Positions 54,187 to 62,399 of a stretch of DNA of 64,000 nt are shown in pieces (the stretch's first letter is position 1; each line of letters starts with the position of its first letter). The DNA is from Desulfuromonadaceae bacterium (GTDB lineage Bacteria; Desulfobacterota; Desulfuromonadia; Geobacterales; Pseudopelobacteraceae): NCBI GenBank assembly GCA_028681335.1, contig JAQUIT010000003.1, positions 226,632 to 290,631 on the forward strand, read 5' to 3'. The position numbers and the translations under genes are program-made. The notes under the pieces were generated by a model. It saw only the letters and a program-made list of their open reading frames with translations. It searched no databases and was not told where the DNA came from.

Positions 54187-55260
54187 ATGAAGACATTGCA
54201 ATTAGTTACCCTGGTCACGCTGGCTGCTGCCTTCACCGGTTGCGCAACCGTGGCGCCACCCGAACTTGTCAACGCACGATCGGCCTACCAGCAGGCGAGC
54301 GAAGGTCCGGCGCAGCAGCTTGCTCCGGCGGAATTACACAAGGCGCATGAAGCGCTTACAATGGCGGAGCAATCCTTTAAAAAGGATGCAGATTCGTACA
54401 AAACAAAAGATCTCGCCTATGTCGCCCAGCGCAAGTCAGAGCAGGCAGGAGCGCTTGGTTCAATTAAAGCCGACAAGGCAAACAAAGACAGTGCAAACGC
54501 CGATTATCAGGCAAAACAGGCCGAGCTCGTAGAACAGGGTAAGCAGGACTTGAGCGACTCGCAGAATCGGACCGCCGCCGCACATGCCGAGCTTGTCAGG
54601 CAAGCCGAGATTAAGGCAGCACAGGAAAAAGCGGACGCTGATTCCCGGATGCAGCAGGCTGCAATTGCCCAGGGTGAAAAGGATTTGAGAGATGCAGAGA
54701 ATCAAGCAGCTGCGACACAGGCTGAGCTTGTTAAACAAGCCGAACTGCAGACAGCCAAGGACAAAGCGGCCGCCGATTCTCAACTGCAGCAAGCTGCTAT
54801 TGCACAAGGGCAGAAAGACTTGAAAGACTCCGAATTGAGGACAGCTACTGCGCTTGCAGAACTCGCCACGATTGCCTCACTTAAGGAGGAGGAACGCGGT
54901 CTGGTCCTCACGCTCTCCGGAAGCATACTTTTTCGATCCTCAGAGTCGACCTTGATGGCACCGGCACGGGTAAAGCTTGATCAGGTGGCCAAGGCACTGC
55001 AGGCTATCCGCACACGCAACCTCATTGTTGAGGGGCACACGGATTCCATGGGTACCAGGAATTACAACCAGGGTCTCTCGCAACGTCGGGCCAACGCAGT
55101 ACGCGATTACCTCGTGCAGAGCGGCTACCCCGCTGATCACATCCAATCGCGTGGTCGGGGCGAAGACAACCCGATCGGCGTCAATGCAACGCCTGAAGGG
55201 CGCGCCAATAACCGTCGCGTTGAGATCGTTATCGAACGTGAACCGGTAACCAAAAAGTAA
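54187..55260 (+). CDS. DUF4398 - repeat - OmpA-domain lipoprotein
   Basis: A 357-residue protein. The lipobox is FTGC (C19). A DUF4398-like helical region (about 30-110) is followed by three degenerate repeats of about 37 residues (QGKQDLSDSQNRTAAAHAEL, QGEKDLRDAENQAAATQAEL, QGQKDLKDSELRTATALAEL), then an OmpA-like domain (about 237-352) with VEGHTDSMGTRNYNQGLSQR and NNRRVEIVI, which binds peptidoglycan diaminopimelate. The protein probably tethers the outer membrane to the wall at an extended distance set by the repeats. Operon with the preceding lipoprotein, under a sigma-54 promoter. Confidence 0.92.
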   Translation: MKTLQLVTLVTLAAAFTGCATVAPPELVNARSAYQQASEGPAQQLAPAELHKAHEALTMAEQSFKKDADSYKTKDLAYVAQRKSEQAGALGSIKADKANKDSANADYQAKQAELVEQGKQDLSDSQNRTAAAHAELVRQAEIKAAQEKADADSRMQQAAIAQGEKDLRDAENQAAATQAELVKQAELQTAKDKAAADSQLQQAAIAQGQKDLKDSELRTATALAELATIASLKEEERGLVLTLSGSILFRSSESTLMAPARVKLDQVAKALQAIRTRNLIVEGHTDSMGTRNYNQGLSQRRANAVRDYLVQSGYPADHIQSRGRGEDNPIGVNATPEGRANNRRVEIVIEREPVTKK

Positions 55261-55645
55261 ACTGACACGAAAATCATATGATCCAGTACCGCGAGGAGGA
55301 TTATTCAGCCACTCTTCGCGGTACTGGTAAAAGTTACCGTACCGCGTATCATTATCGTTTTTCCCTTTCTCAATCCTCACGTTAGTATCTTTTCTCATGC
55401 GAGCGAATGTTTGCAACCAAAGTTAGCGACCTCTCCCCTGTGTTACTTGTTCTCTGTTTAGTTGTGAATATGTATCTTTGCTGAACTGGATAGACTTGAA
55501 GTTGTAAGCTGTTACAATTCAGCAAAAGAGAAGAGTATGAATATTTACATCAATTAAAAGGGGAAAGCGTTAAGGACGAGAACAATATACGAAGCCAAAA
55601 GGCGCCGCTGTCCGCGTTTTTTGCAAACCCAATGATGAGGTCTCG
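55261..55645. other. Intergenic region upstream of mscS-like gene
   Basis: It begins with the terminator hairpin at 55283-55327. No sigma-54 box, conserved palindrome or gene was found in the remaining 320 bases; a sigma-70 promoter was not convincingly identified. Confidence 0.45.
55283..55327 (+). terminator. Hairpin ending the DUF4398/OmpA transcript
   Basis: CCAGTACCGCGA pairs with TCGCGGTACTGG; the T tract is weak, with TTTTT only about 30 bases later. Confidence 0.6.
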
Positions 55646-56779
55646 ATGGAACTAATTCAACGCATTGCCGGTCTCAACGAATTGCCGGCTGCAGTAGCTT
55701 CGCTTCTGGTTCTGGCAGTTGCGCTTTTGCTCGGCCTGCTCGGATATGTAATCCTGTTCAAGGTGCTGTTACGCTTTGCCGCACGTTCAGATACGTCATT
55801 GCACCAGGCTTTGGTGCAGCGCTGGAGGCATCCCGCCAAACTGCTGCTTCCGCTTGTCGCGGCACTCTTGATTCTGCCATCGCTGCAGTTTCCGGGCGAG
55901 CTGTCTTCATTGCTGCAGCATCTGGCCAGTCTGGCACTTGTTGGTACTGTTGCCTGGTTGCTGGCCGCCACTGTTTTGGGCTTTCAGGAGTTGGTACTGA
56001 AACGTTACGACATTACCGCCAGTGACAACCTCAAGGCGCGAGCGGTTTCCACCCAGGTTAGTGTTCTGGTTAAGATCGTCCTGGTACTGATTCTCATTAT
56101 TGCCGGGGCTACCATGCTGATGACTTTTGACAGGGTGCGGCAGGTGGGGGTGAGTCTGCTGGCTTCTGCGGGGATTGCCGGTATTATTATCGGTTTCGCC
56201 GCCCAGCGCAGCCTTGCGACCTTCATCGCCGGTATTCAGATTGCCATCACGCAACCGATCCGGCTTGACGACGTCGTGGTGGTTGAAGGGGAATGGGGGC
56301 GAATTGAAGAGATCACCCTTACGTATGTGGTTGTCTGTATCTGGGACCTGCGGCGTCTGGTGCTGCCTATCACCTACTTCCTCGAAAAACCTTTCCAGAA
56401 CTGGACCAGGGTCTCTGCAGACCTTCTTGGCACGGTGTCGCTGCATTGCGACTACCGGGTGCCGGTAGCGGCTGTTCGTGCTGAACTTGAGCGTATCCTT
56501 GCGAATACCAATCTCTGGGATGGCAAGGCCTCCGGTCTCGTTGTCGTGGAAGCCACGGACAAAACCGTCGTCCTGCGGGCACTGGTCAGCTCGAAAAACT
56601 CGGGGGAGGGCTGGGATCTGCGCTGCCATGTTCGTGAGAAGCTGGTCGAGTTTCTGCAACGCGAGTATCCCGATAGTCTGCCACGGCTACGGGCGGAGGT
56701 GGACCAACCCTCGGACAAACCTTTGTCAGATGCAGAACACAGCTCAATGGACGATGGACGGATAGACCCAAAGCCGTGA
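55646..56779 (+). CDS. MscS family mechanosensitive channel
   Basis: A 377-residue membrane protein with about five N-terminal helices. The pore helix is LLASAGIAGIIIGFAAQRSL with the following ATFIAGIQIAITQPIRLDDV, the most conserved part of MscS. The cytoplasmic vestibule domain follows (VVVEGEWGRIEEITLTYVVV) with the GTVSLHCDYRVPV segment; a polar tail ends the protein. It releases solutes upon osmotic downshock, or senses envelope tension. GATGAGG precedes the ATG. Confidence 0.93.
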   Translation: MELIQRIAGLNELPAAVASLLVLAVALLLGLLGYVILFKVLLRFAARSDTSLHQALVQRWRHPAKLLLPLVAALLILPSLQFPGELSSLLQHLASLALVGTVAWLLAATVLGFQELVLKRYDITASDNLKARAVSTQVSVLVKIVLVLILIIAGATMLMTFDRVRQVGVSLLASAGIAGIIIGFAAQRSLATFIAGIQIAITQPIRLDDVVVVEGEWGRIEEITLTYVVVCIWDLRRLVLPITYFLEKPFQNWTRVSADLLGTVSLHCDYRVPVAAVRAELERILANTNLWDGKASGLVVVEATDKTVVLRALVSSKNSGEGWDLRCHVREKLVEFLQREYPDSLPRLRAEVDQPSDKPLSDAEHSSMDDGRIDPKP

Positions 56780-56928
56780 CATGATGAAACAGAAATTGCA
56801 TGGCTGAAACGGGCCGTCCTGCGTGGCGGCCATTTTAGTGTATGGCCATTGGTTTGGCAGTTTTCTCAGTCACTCAGGCCTCTGAAGTTGCAAGAACGTG
56901 CAGGTTGCCAAAATTTACGGGAGGAAGC

Positions 56929-57900
56929 ATGAAGCGTATTGCCCTATTAACCAGCGGAGGTGACGCCCCCGGGATGAATGCCGCCATCCGTGCTGTTGTA
57001 CGGACCGGACTTGCCAAAAGCTGGGATGTTTTCGGTGTCAGACATGGGTACGCCGGACTGATTTCCGGAGATTTCGTGCCTTTGGGCGCGCGGGATGTGG
57101 GCGGTATTATCCAACTGGGTGGCACCATGCTCGGCAGTGCCCGTTGTCCGGAATTCAAAACCGCTGACGGACGGTTAAAGGCCCTGTCACAGCTCCGCAG
57201 GCATGAGGTTGAAGCGTTGGTCGTAATCGGTGGCAACGGCTCCCAGACCGGCGCTTATGCGCTGTCACAATCAGGCTTTCCAGTCGTTGGTATCGCCTCG
57301 ACAATCGATAATGATCTCTATGGCTGCGATATTTCCATAGGTGTGGATACGGCTTTGAACGTTTCCCTGGAAGCGATTGACCGGCTGAAGGTCACGGCCT
57401 CTTCCCACCATCGGGCGTTTCTTGTCGAGGTCATGGGCCGTGAATGTGGTTATCTGGCCCTTATGGCGTCCATCGCCGGCGGCGCCGAGGCGGTTATCAT
57501 CCCTGAACAAGAGGCAGATCCTGAGGCCATGGCCTCAGATTTACGCGCTGCATACGACATGGGCAAGTCCCATGCTATCGTGGTGGTTGCCGAAGGTGCA
57601 CGCTACAACGCAGAAGGAATGGCGGACTACTTTAAGCAGAACGGTGAGCGTTTGGGCTTCGATCTGCGGGTGACCAAACTCGGACATGTTCAGCGTGGAG
57701 GTGCGCCGGGTTCGTTTGACCGTCTGCTCGGCAGCCGCCTCGGAGCAGCGGCTACGGATCAATTGGCCTGTGGTGGGCATGGGGTTCTGGTGGGGCTTTG
57801 CATGGGCGAGATTAAGGCTACTCCGCTGGCAGAAGTCACGTCCAACAAAAAACTGCTGGACGTGAGTCTGCTGGCATTGGCTCGTGTCTTGGCACTCTAG
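56929..57900 (+). CDS. pfkA: 6-phosphofructokinase (PfkA type) with Asn at position 103
   Basis: A 323-residue phosphofructokinase from ATG 56929 (GGGAGGAAGC upstream). The N-terminal LTSGGDAPGMNAAIR, catalytic STIDNDLYGCD (D127 by E. coli numbering, which fits exactly), VEVMGRECGYLALM and HVQRGGAPGSFDR are present. The metal-binding D103 of E. coli PfkA is N103 here (GGNGS), while G104, linked to ATP use, is kept. It phosphorylates fructose 6-phosphate. Related GGNGS enzymes are annotated as ATP-PFK, so activity is likely. Confidence 0.92.
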   Translation: MKRIALLTSGGDAPGMNAAIRAVVRTGLAKSWDVFGVRHGYAGLISGDFVPLGARDVGGIIQLGGTMLGSARCPEFKTADGRLKALSQLRRHEVEALVVIGGNGSQTGAYALSQSGFPVVGIASTIDNDLYGCDISIGVDTALNVSLEAIDRLKVTASSHHRAFLVEVMGRECGYLALMASIAGGAEAVIIPEQEADPEAMASDLRAAYDMGKSHAIVVVAEGARYNAEGMADYFKQNGERLGFDLRVTKLGHVQRGGAPGSFDRLLGSRLGAAATDQLACGGHGVLVGLCMGEIKATPLAEVTSNKKLLDVSLLALARVLAL

Positions 57901-57930
57901 AGCCGACGAAATAACTTTTTGTTGTCCAGA

Positions 57931-58521
57931 TCAAGGGGTTTGCACTGTGAATCTTGGCGGTGTAGAGAGCAAAATCAAAACCCCCAGCTTAGAGCTCAGC
58001 CCCATTACAGGTGACACAACCATAATGTCACCGTTTTCCTGTGCAGTAACCACCGTTTTGTCCTCCTGAAGCACCGGCAGAGGAAAGATGCTGGTAACCG
58101 AGGTTCCTTCTCGTTTCTTGTTTGTCGCTACCACAATGGTTCCGTCAGGTTTTGCGACAATGATCTCCTTCATATTCTTTTCTTTGACGAATTGACTGAG
58201 ATACTGGTTAACCTGATCGTAGTTATTCCTGATCATCTCGCTACGCACCGCCCAGGTAAGCGGCACTGCAACAAGTCGAAGATACGACGTGTTCTGCTCC
58301 GCAATGATCCGGTTCGCCTGTTCCGTCACCTGTGTCTTGGCGCTGTTAACCGCAACGTTTTTCCACTGGTACATACCTGCGACTGCAAGTACCAGAAATA
58401 TAATGGCAATGGAATGCCAATGGGTAACGATAAAGGATTTGTTAACGCTCTGTTGCGGTTGAGCTTCATTGCTTGCGCCTGAATCGGGTTTCTCTTCTGA
58501 TGCTGCCTTGTCTTTAGTCAT
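57931..58521 (-). CDS. Membrane-anchored periplasmic sensor-like protein
   Basis: A 196-residue protein from ATG 58521 (GAGGAG upstream). After a charged cytoplasmic N-terminus comes one membrane helix (about 34-52, SIAIIFLVLAVAGMYQW). The periplasmic part has a long helix and a PAS/Cache-like end (MKEIIVAKPDGTIVVATNKK, TVVTAQENGDIMVVSPVMGL). It looks like the sensory half of a receptor without any output domain. It is 52 bases downstream of the DUF2254 gene and probably in its operon. The function is unknown. Confidence 0.7.
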   Translation of the reverse strand: MTKDKAASEEKPDSGASNEAQPQQSVNKSFIVTHWHSIAIIFLVLAVAGMYQWKNVAVNSAKTQVTEQANRIIAEQNTSYLRLVAVPLTWAVRSEMIRNNYDQVNQYLSQFVKEKNMKEIIVAKPDGTIVVATNKKREGTSVTSIFPLPVLQEDKTVVTAQENGDIMVVSPVMGLSSKLGVLILLSTPPRFTVQTP

Positions 58522-58573
58522 CGTAAATCTCCTCGTGTCGTAAGTCTGTTGAACCGTCCACCAACCTGCCATC

Positions 58574-59902
58574 TCACCTGCGGAGAGCCTGCAGAGTCAG
58601 TTGGTAGCGTTCTTCAATTAGCTGTCGGTCTTCCTTTAAAGCGGCCATCTGTCTCCCGCTCTGCGCCACCATGGATGCTTGATGCTCAAGTATTTTACGA
58701 CGCTCCTCCACTCGGATATGGGGGGCAATGGCGGCTATCGTGCCGAGAAGGCAGAGGATCACCTGCACGTGGCTGGCGGCGGCATGCCGTATCTGTCCGA
58801 ATGCCGCCTCGACTATATCAGCGTAGGTAAGCGGGACTATCACGAGGCGGAGATTTCCTTTTTCATCGTAGCGAAGTACAGAAGGAAACTTCCGCTGGGT
58901 GATATGACCAAGGGCCGCGCCGAGCCAGTCGATACAGGTCATGGCGGTAAAGGGATCGTTAATGCCGGGTGAAAGGGCGCGTAGGGCGACCTCTACGAGT
59001 TGATTCACCGAGTACTCCATATCCTGTTCGTCAGTTCGCTGCCGCCCCTGGATGAAGGAGCTATTCACCCGCTCGGTTAGTTTTTCGTCCCAGTGTTCAC
59101 GTGGCCAGAGTGTAAGGAGTTGCTCCCCCGCGGCGATGAAATCACCTGGGCGGAAGTTGAGGTGGAGTATAAGGTCGTTCTCGATGGCGGCGTTTGACAG
59201 ACCGTCGTAATCGATTGCCTGAAGGTATCCGCTCTTCTCCGCAGCAACCGGCCACCCTTCAAGGTCAAATTTTTCCGGGAGAGCAGCCTTGATATCATTA
59301 TGGCCCGGTTCTATAACCGCATGCTCCTGCTGCTCCGGGAGAAGACGGTTGATGCCGGTCTCCAGATCACGGTAAACAGCGGTGATGATGCTGTCGGCCT
59401 GAATTGCGGTGGAGACGTGTTGGATGAAGTAGATGAGGACAACGGTGCTTGCCAGTGCCAGAAGAAAGGCAATGGTGATCGAGAGGTGGGGAACAAACGA
59501 TCCGCTGTCACCGCTTTGTACCACCCGAAGCGTGAGCAGACAGTAAATGAAGGTGGCAATGAATGTGCCGAGAACTACCTGAATGCCGGTGTCCCGGATG
59601 AAGTTGCCGAGTAGTCGCGGGCCGAATTGAGATGAGGTGAGAGAGAGGACGACAATGGTAATGGAGAAGACCACCCCGGCAGTGGTGATCATGGACCCGG
59701 CTACCGTGGAGAGGATGGCGCGGGCACCCTCCGGACCACCACTGTAGAGCCAGCTGAATTTTTCCGTAACGTCGCGGGAGAGAACGGTATCTATAGTTGT
59801 CGTGCCGAGGGAAATTGCAATGGAAATAACCGCCATGACTGTCGGCACGAACCAGTAACTGGAGCGGAACGAGTGCCAGAAGTTAAAGAGTTTGGTTTTC
59901 AT
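58574..59902 (-). CDS. DUF2254 membrane protein
   Basis: A 442-residue protein with four N-terminal membrane helices (to about residue 165) and a large soluble part. Family segments are YWFVPTVMAVISIAISLG, SMITTAGVVFSITIVVLSLT, SSQFGPRLLGNFIRDTGIQ, and SPGINDPFTAMTCIDWLGAA. DUF2254 proteins are widespread and uncharacterised; the architecture suggests a channel or a membrane-sensing protein. A 19-bp palindrome lies just before the start codon. Confidence 0.92.
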   Translation of the reverse strand: MKTKLFNFWHSFRSSYWFVPTVMAVISIAISLGTTTIDTVLSRDVTEKFSWLYSGGPEGARAILSTVAGSMITTAGVVFSITIVVLSLTSSQFGPRLLGNFIRDTGIQVVLGTFIATFIYCLLTLRVVQSGDSGSFVPHLSITIAFLLALASTVVLIYFIQHVSTAIQADSIITAVYRDLETGINRLLPEQQEHAVIEPGHNDIKAALPEKFDLEGWPVAAEKSGYLQAIDYDGLSNAAIENDLILHLNFRPGDFIAAGEQLLTLWPREHWDEKLTERVNSSFIQGRQRTDEQDMEYSVNQLVEVALRALSPGINDPFTAMTCIDWLGAALGHITQRKFPSVLRYDEKGNLRLVIVPLTYADIVEAAFGQIRHAAASHVQVILCLLGTIAAIAPHIRVEERRKILEHQASMVAQSGRQMAALKEDRQLIEERYQLTLQALRR

Positions 59903-59911
59903 TGAATCTCC

Positions 59912-59930
59912 GTATTATGGTTCATAATAC
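59912..59930. promoter_or_regulatory. Palindrome at the DUF2254 translation start
   Basis: GTATTATG-GTT-CATAATAC is a perfect inverted repeat ten bases upstream of the minus-strand start codon; an operator or RNA hairpin. Confidence 0.55.
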
Positions 59931-60001
59931 AACCGGTGAATGTCACATCTGTACCCACTTCAATCCGCACCAGGCGTGAAGAACGTAAAAAAGGACATTT
60001 C

Positions 60002-60448
60002 TTAACGGGTTAGAACGGTGGTACGGCCGAAAAGCGATATCCCGACATAGCCGCGCAACTCCAGTCTATGTGGCGACACAAGGTGCATTTTACATCTGTA
60101 ACGCTTGCCGGATTCAGGGTTGTAACAGGTCCCGTTCTCCCACTGGTTATTACCTTTGGCGGTAAACCCATTCATTACCTGGAGGCCGAGAATCGGGCGG
60201 TTTCTCAGTGCCGGATCGGGATTTTCCCGGTCGACCTTTGTTTCACCAACAGGCCCATCTTTGCTGCTTATATAGTTCGGCTCCTTCAGCCAAACGATGG
60301 TTGCGCATATCTTGTCTCCACATTCGAATAGTGCCAACCACGAGTCGCCCCCGTCGGTTTTCCATGACCCGAGGATGTCGCCCGGGCCAGCGCTAAAGGT
60401 GGTGGTTGCCATCAGCAAAACTATCGTTGCAACTATCAATATTTTCAT
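60002..60448 (-). CDS. DUF2147 secreted protein
   Basis: A 148-residue protein with a signal peptide (about 1-20, ending TFSAG). The DUF2147 domain is clear: GDILGSWKTDGGDSWLALFE, CGDKICATIVWLKEPN, a GLQVMNGFTAKGNNQWENGT segment and the end LELRGYVGISLFGRTTVL. It is expected to be a small periplasmic calycin-like barrel of unknown ligand. The gene is driven by a sigma-54 promoter (60621-60636) with a perfect upstream palindrome. Confidence 0.92.
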   Translation of the reverse strand: MKILIVATIVLLMATTTFSAGPGDILGSWKTDGGDSWLALFECGDKICATIVWLKEPNYISSKDGPVGETKVDRENPDPALRNRPILGLQVMNGFTAKGNNQWENGTCYNPESGKRYRCKMHLVSPHRLELRGYVGISLFGRTTVLTR

Positions 60449-60562
60449 TTTTTCACCCGTACTATTTCCATGTACACGGGGATAAACTCTCTTAACACTA
60501 TTAAGTATAACAGATTTATTTCGGCTTCCTGTGGTGCTTAGACTTTTTTTGCCCGGCGCATA

Positions 60563-60587
60563 ATTTCAGTAAAAATTTTACTGAAAT
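60563..60587. promoter_or_regulatory. 25-bp palindrome near the DUF2147 transcription start
   Basis: ATTTCAGTAAAA and TTTTACTGAAAT are perfect inverted arms around one A. It lies just downstream of the predicted start of the sigma-54 transcript (about 60609), so a repressor site or a leader hairpin. Confidence 0.6.
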
Positions 60588-60620
60588 CCGGTCGTGACGG
60601 CATTCCATGAAAATGGAAAA

Positions 60621-60636
60621 CGCAACTAACGTGCCA
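60621..60636 (-). promoter_or_regulatory. Sigma-54 promoter of the DUF2147 gene
   Basis: On the minus strand TGGCACGTTAGTTGCG, an essentially perfect -24/-12 box. The copy-4 palindrome lies 138.5 bases upstream. Confidence 0.82.
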
Positions 60637-60751
60637 GGTGGCTATCTAAGGATGCTGCGACTGAAACAGGCTGTTTGTATGTGGGAAAATAGAAATGGGT
60701 GGCATCTGGGATGAGGAAAACCGCCGATTAAATCCGTTAAGTTTGGTGCGG

Positions 60752-60767
60752 CTGTCATATATGACAG
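60752..60767. promoter_or_regulatory. Upstream activator-like palindrome, copy 4 (perfect)
   Basis: CTGTCATATATGACAG is a perfect 16-bp palindrome and the best copy of the shared motif. It is correctly spaced for the DUF2147 promoter. Confidence 0.72.
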
Positions 60768-60832
60768 GTCGCTTTTTGGCAGCTATTTAATTCTGTAGAG
60801 GCGTTGCAGTTATGTACAGCCACCCCGCCACC

Positions 60833-60848
60833 CCTCAGTATATTGAAG
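60833..60848. promoter_or_regulatory. Upstream activator-like palindrome, copy 5 (weak)
   Basis: CCTCAGTATATTGAAG, a degenerate copy. Its centre is exactly 137.5 bases upstream of the end of the plus-strand sigma-54 box at 60963-60978. A better half-site, CTGTCATATACCAAGG, lies at 60852-60867 (118.5 bases). Confidence 0.4.
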
Positions 60849-60962
60849 CTTCTGTCATATACCAAGGTTAATCCAATTGCTTCACCCTCCTGATGTTCTC
60901 TCCATCCGGCCTAATGACTTGTTATAGCTACGGATCTAATCTTTTGATTTTACATCGTTTAT

Positions 60963-60978
60963 TGGCAGGTTATTTGCT
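60963..60978 (+). promoter_or_regulatory. Sigma-54 promoter upstream of the pckA remnant and SDR gene
   Basis: TGGCAGGTTATTTGCT fits TGGCAC-N5-TTGCT with one mismatch. The transcript would run through the pckA remnant into the SDR gene and possibly the antiporter gene. Confidence 0.68.
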
Positions 60979-61105
60979 CCGTTTGTGTGTGGTGCGGTAA
61001 GTTTATCCGGGGTGTCGAGGTGCGCTTTCTGCGTCACCTTTAAGAAAGCGAACAGATATACGTTCGTAACGTAAAATCGGAGAGCTTAACTATTAGAAAA
61101 AAACT

Positions 61106-61369
61106 ATGTGGAGGCAGACGATAAAATCCAATGACATCGCGGCATTGGATGGTACTCTTGATGACAGTACGTTTGAAAAAGACACTTTCTTTGGCCTTAA
61201 AATTCTGAATAAGTGCGCGGGTGTACCGACTGAAGTCCTCAACCCGCGTAATACATGGGATGACAAGGGCCTCTATGATAAATCTGCCGCTAACTTGCTG
61301 GAAATGTTTAAAGAAAACTTCAAAAAATATGCTGCGCTCGTATCAAAGGATGTTGCCAACGTTTTGTAG
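61106..61369 (+). pseudogene. pckA: ATP-type phosphoenolpyruvate carboxykinase, C-terminal remnant
   Basis: An 87-codon frame whose last 65 residues match the end of ATP-dependent PckA: GVPTEVLNPRNTWDDKGLYD followed by a helix ending ENFKKYAALVSKDVANVL. Intact PckA is about 530 residues; the catalytic domain is missing, so this is a truncated copy. It lies between a sigma-54 promoter and the SDR gene. ATG 61106 lacks a good ribosome binding site. It may be left over from a deletion that joined the promoter to the SDR gene. Confidence 0.75.
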
Positions 61370-61464
61370 TCTGCCAACAAAAGGATGCGCATTGAATTCA
61401 GATACTGCTTCATCAGACTGGGGTGAGAGGGATATCCACAACCACATTCAAAGGAGATGCACCA

Positions 61465-62331
61465 ATGTCAAAGAGTGAAAGTGAAACAACACAAAATGAA
61501 ATGCCTGTGTGGTTTATTACCGGCTGTTCGACCGGCTTCGGCCGTGAGCTCGCCATGCACTTGCTTGAGCGCGGTTATAACACGGTCGTGACGGCGCGTA
61601 ACCCTGACGATATACGCGACCTTGCCGGGGTGCGAAATTCCCTGGCTCTCAAACTGGACGTCACGGATCAGGATCAGATTAATACGGCAATCAAGACGGC
61701 CGAAGAAAGGTTCGGTCGCATCGATGTCCTCGTGAATAACGCGGGTATTGGCTATTTCGCAGCCGTTGAAGAAAGTGAAGAGGATCAGATACGCAGAATG
61801 TTCGATATTAACGTATTTGGCCTGAGCCGGATGATTAAAGCTGTTTTGCCGGGAATGCGCAAACAGCGCAAAGGATTCATCGTCAATTTTTCATCCATCG
61901 GCGGACTTTGTTCCTTTCCGTCACTCGGCTTCTACAATGCGACTAAATTTGCGGTAGAAGGCCTGTCTGAAGCACTCTGGCAGGAAGTGGAACCATTGGG
62001 TATTAAAGTGATGCTGGTCGAACCGAGTGGATTCCGCACCGATTGGGCCGGACGTTCGGCAAACGAAAGTAAACAGATTCTTGTCGATTACGCGGCAACG
62101 GCGGGTGCCTGGCGAAGCAATGTGCGCGCACAATCCGGCAAACAGGCAGGAGATCCAGTGCGTGCGGCACAGGCGATTCTCCAGGTGGCAGAGTCTCCAA
62201 ATCCACCTCACCATCTTCTTCTCGGCAATGCTGCGTATGAGGCTGCAACGGCAAAGCTTCAAGACCTGCATAAGGAGTTCTCTGCGTGGGAAGAGGTTTC
62301 GCGAGGAGTTGATTTTCCGAAGGGATCATAA
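61465..62331 (+). CDS. Short-chain dehydrogenase/reductase
   Basis: A 288-residue classical SDR from ATG 61465 (AGGAGATGCACC upstream). The NAD(P) motif is TGCSTGFGREL, then LDVTDQ, NNAGIGYF, catalytic Ser in NFSSIGGL and YNATK (Y-x3-K). ARN after the second strand suggests NADP preference. The substrate is unknown; similar proteins are annotated as oxidoreductases acting on alcohols or ketones. It is 68 bases upstream of the antiporter gene and probably co-transcribed. Confidence 0.93.
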   Translation: MSKSESETTQNEMPVWFITGCSTGFGRELAMHLLERGYNTVVTARNPDDIRDLAGVRNSLALKLDVTDQDQINTAIKTAEERFGRIDVLVNNAGIGYFAAVEESEEDQIRRMFDINVFGLSRMIKAVLPGMRKQRKGFIVNFSSIGGLCSFPSLGFYNATKFAVEGLSEALWQEVEPLGIKVMLVEPSGFRTDWAGRSANESKQILVDYAATAGAWRSNVRAQSGKQAGDPVRAAQAILQVAESPNPPHHLLLGNAAYEAATAKLQDLHKEFSAWEEVSRGVDFPKGS

Positions 62332-62399
62332 ACATCGGCATACTGCGCAGGATCAAGCTCCCTTTAGGTGGTGGAGTGCCTCAATAAAAAGGAGTATTA

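Larger units (their letters stand above)
60449..61105. other. Divergent sigma-54 regulatory region
   Basis: 657 bases between DUF2147 (minus) and the pckA remnant (plus). It contains two sigma-54 promoters in opposite directions (60621-60636 minus, 60963-60978 plus), three copies of the palindrome (60752, 60833, 60852) and a separate palindrome at 60563-60587. No gene is seen. Confidence 0.65.

Noticed and set aside
54540..54890. Regularly spaced DNA repeats
   Set aside because: They encode three in-frame protein repeats of the OmpA-type lipoprotein and diverge at the DNA level.
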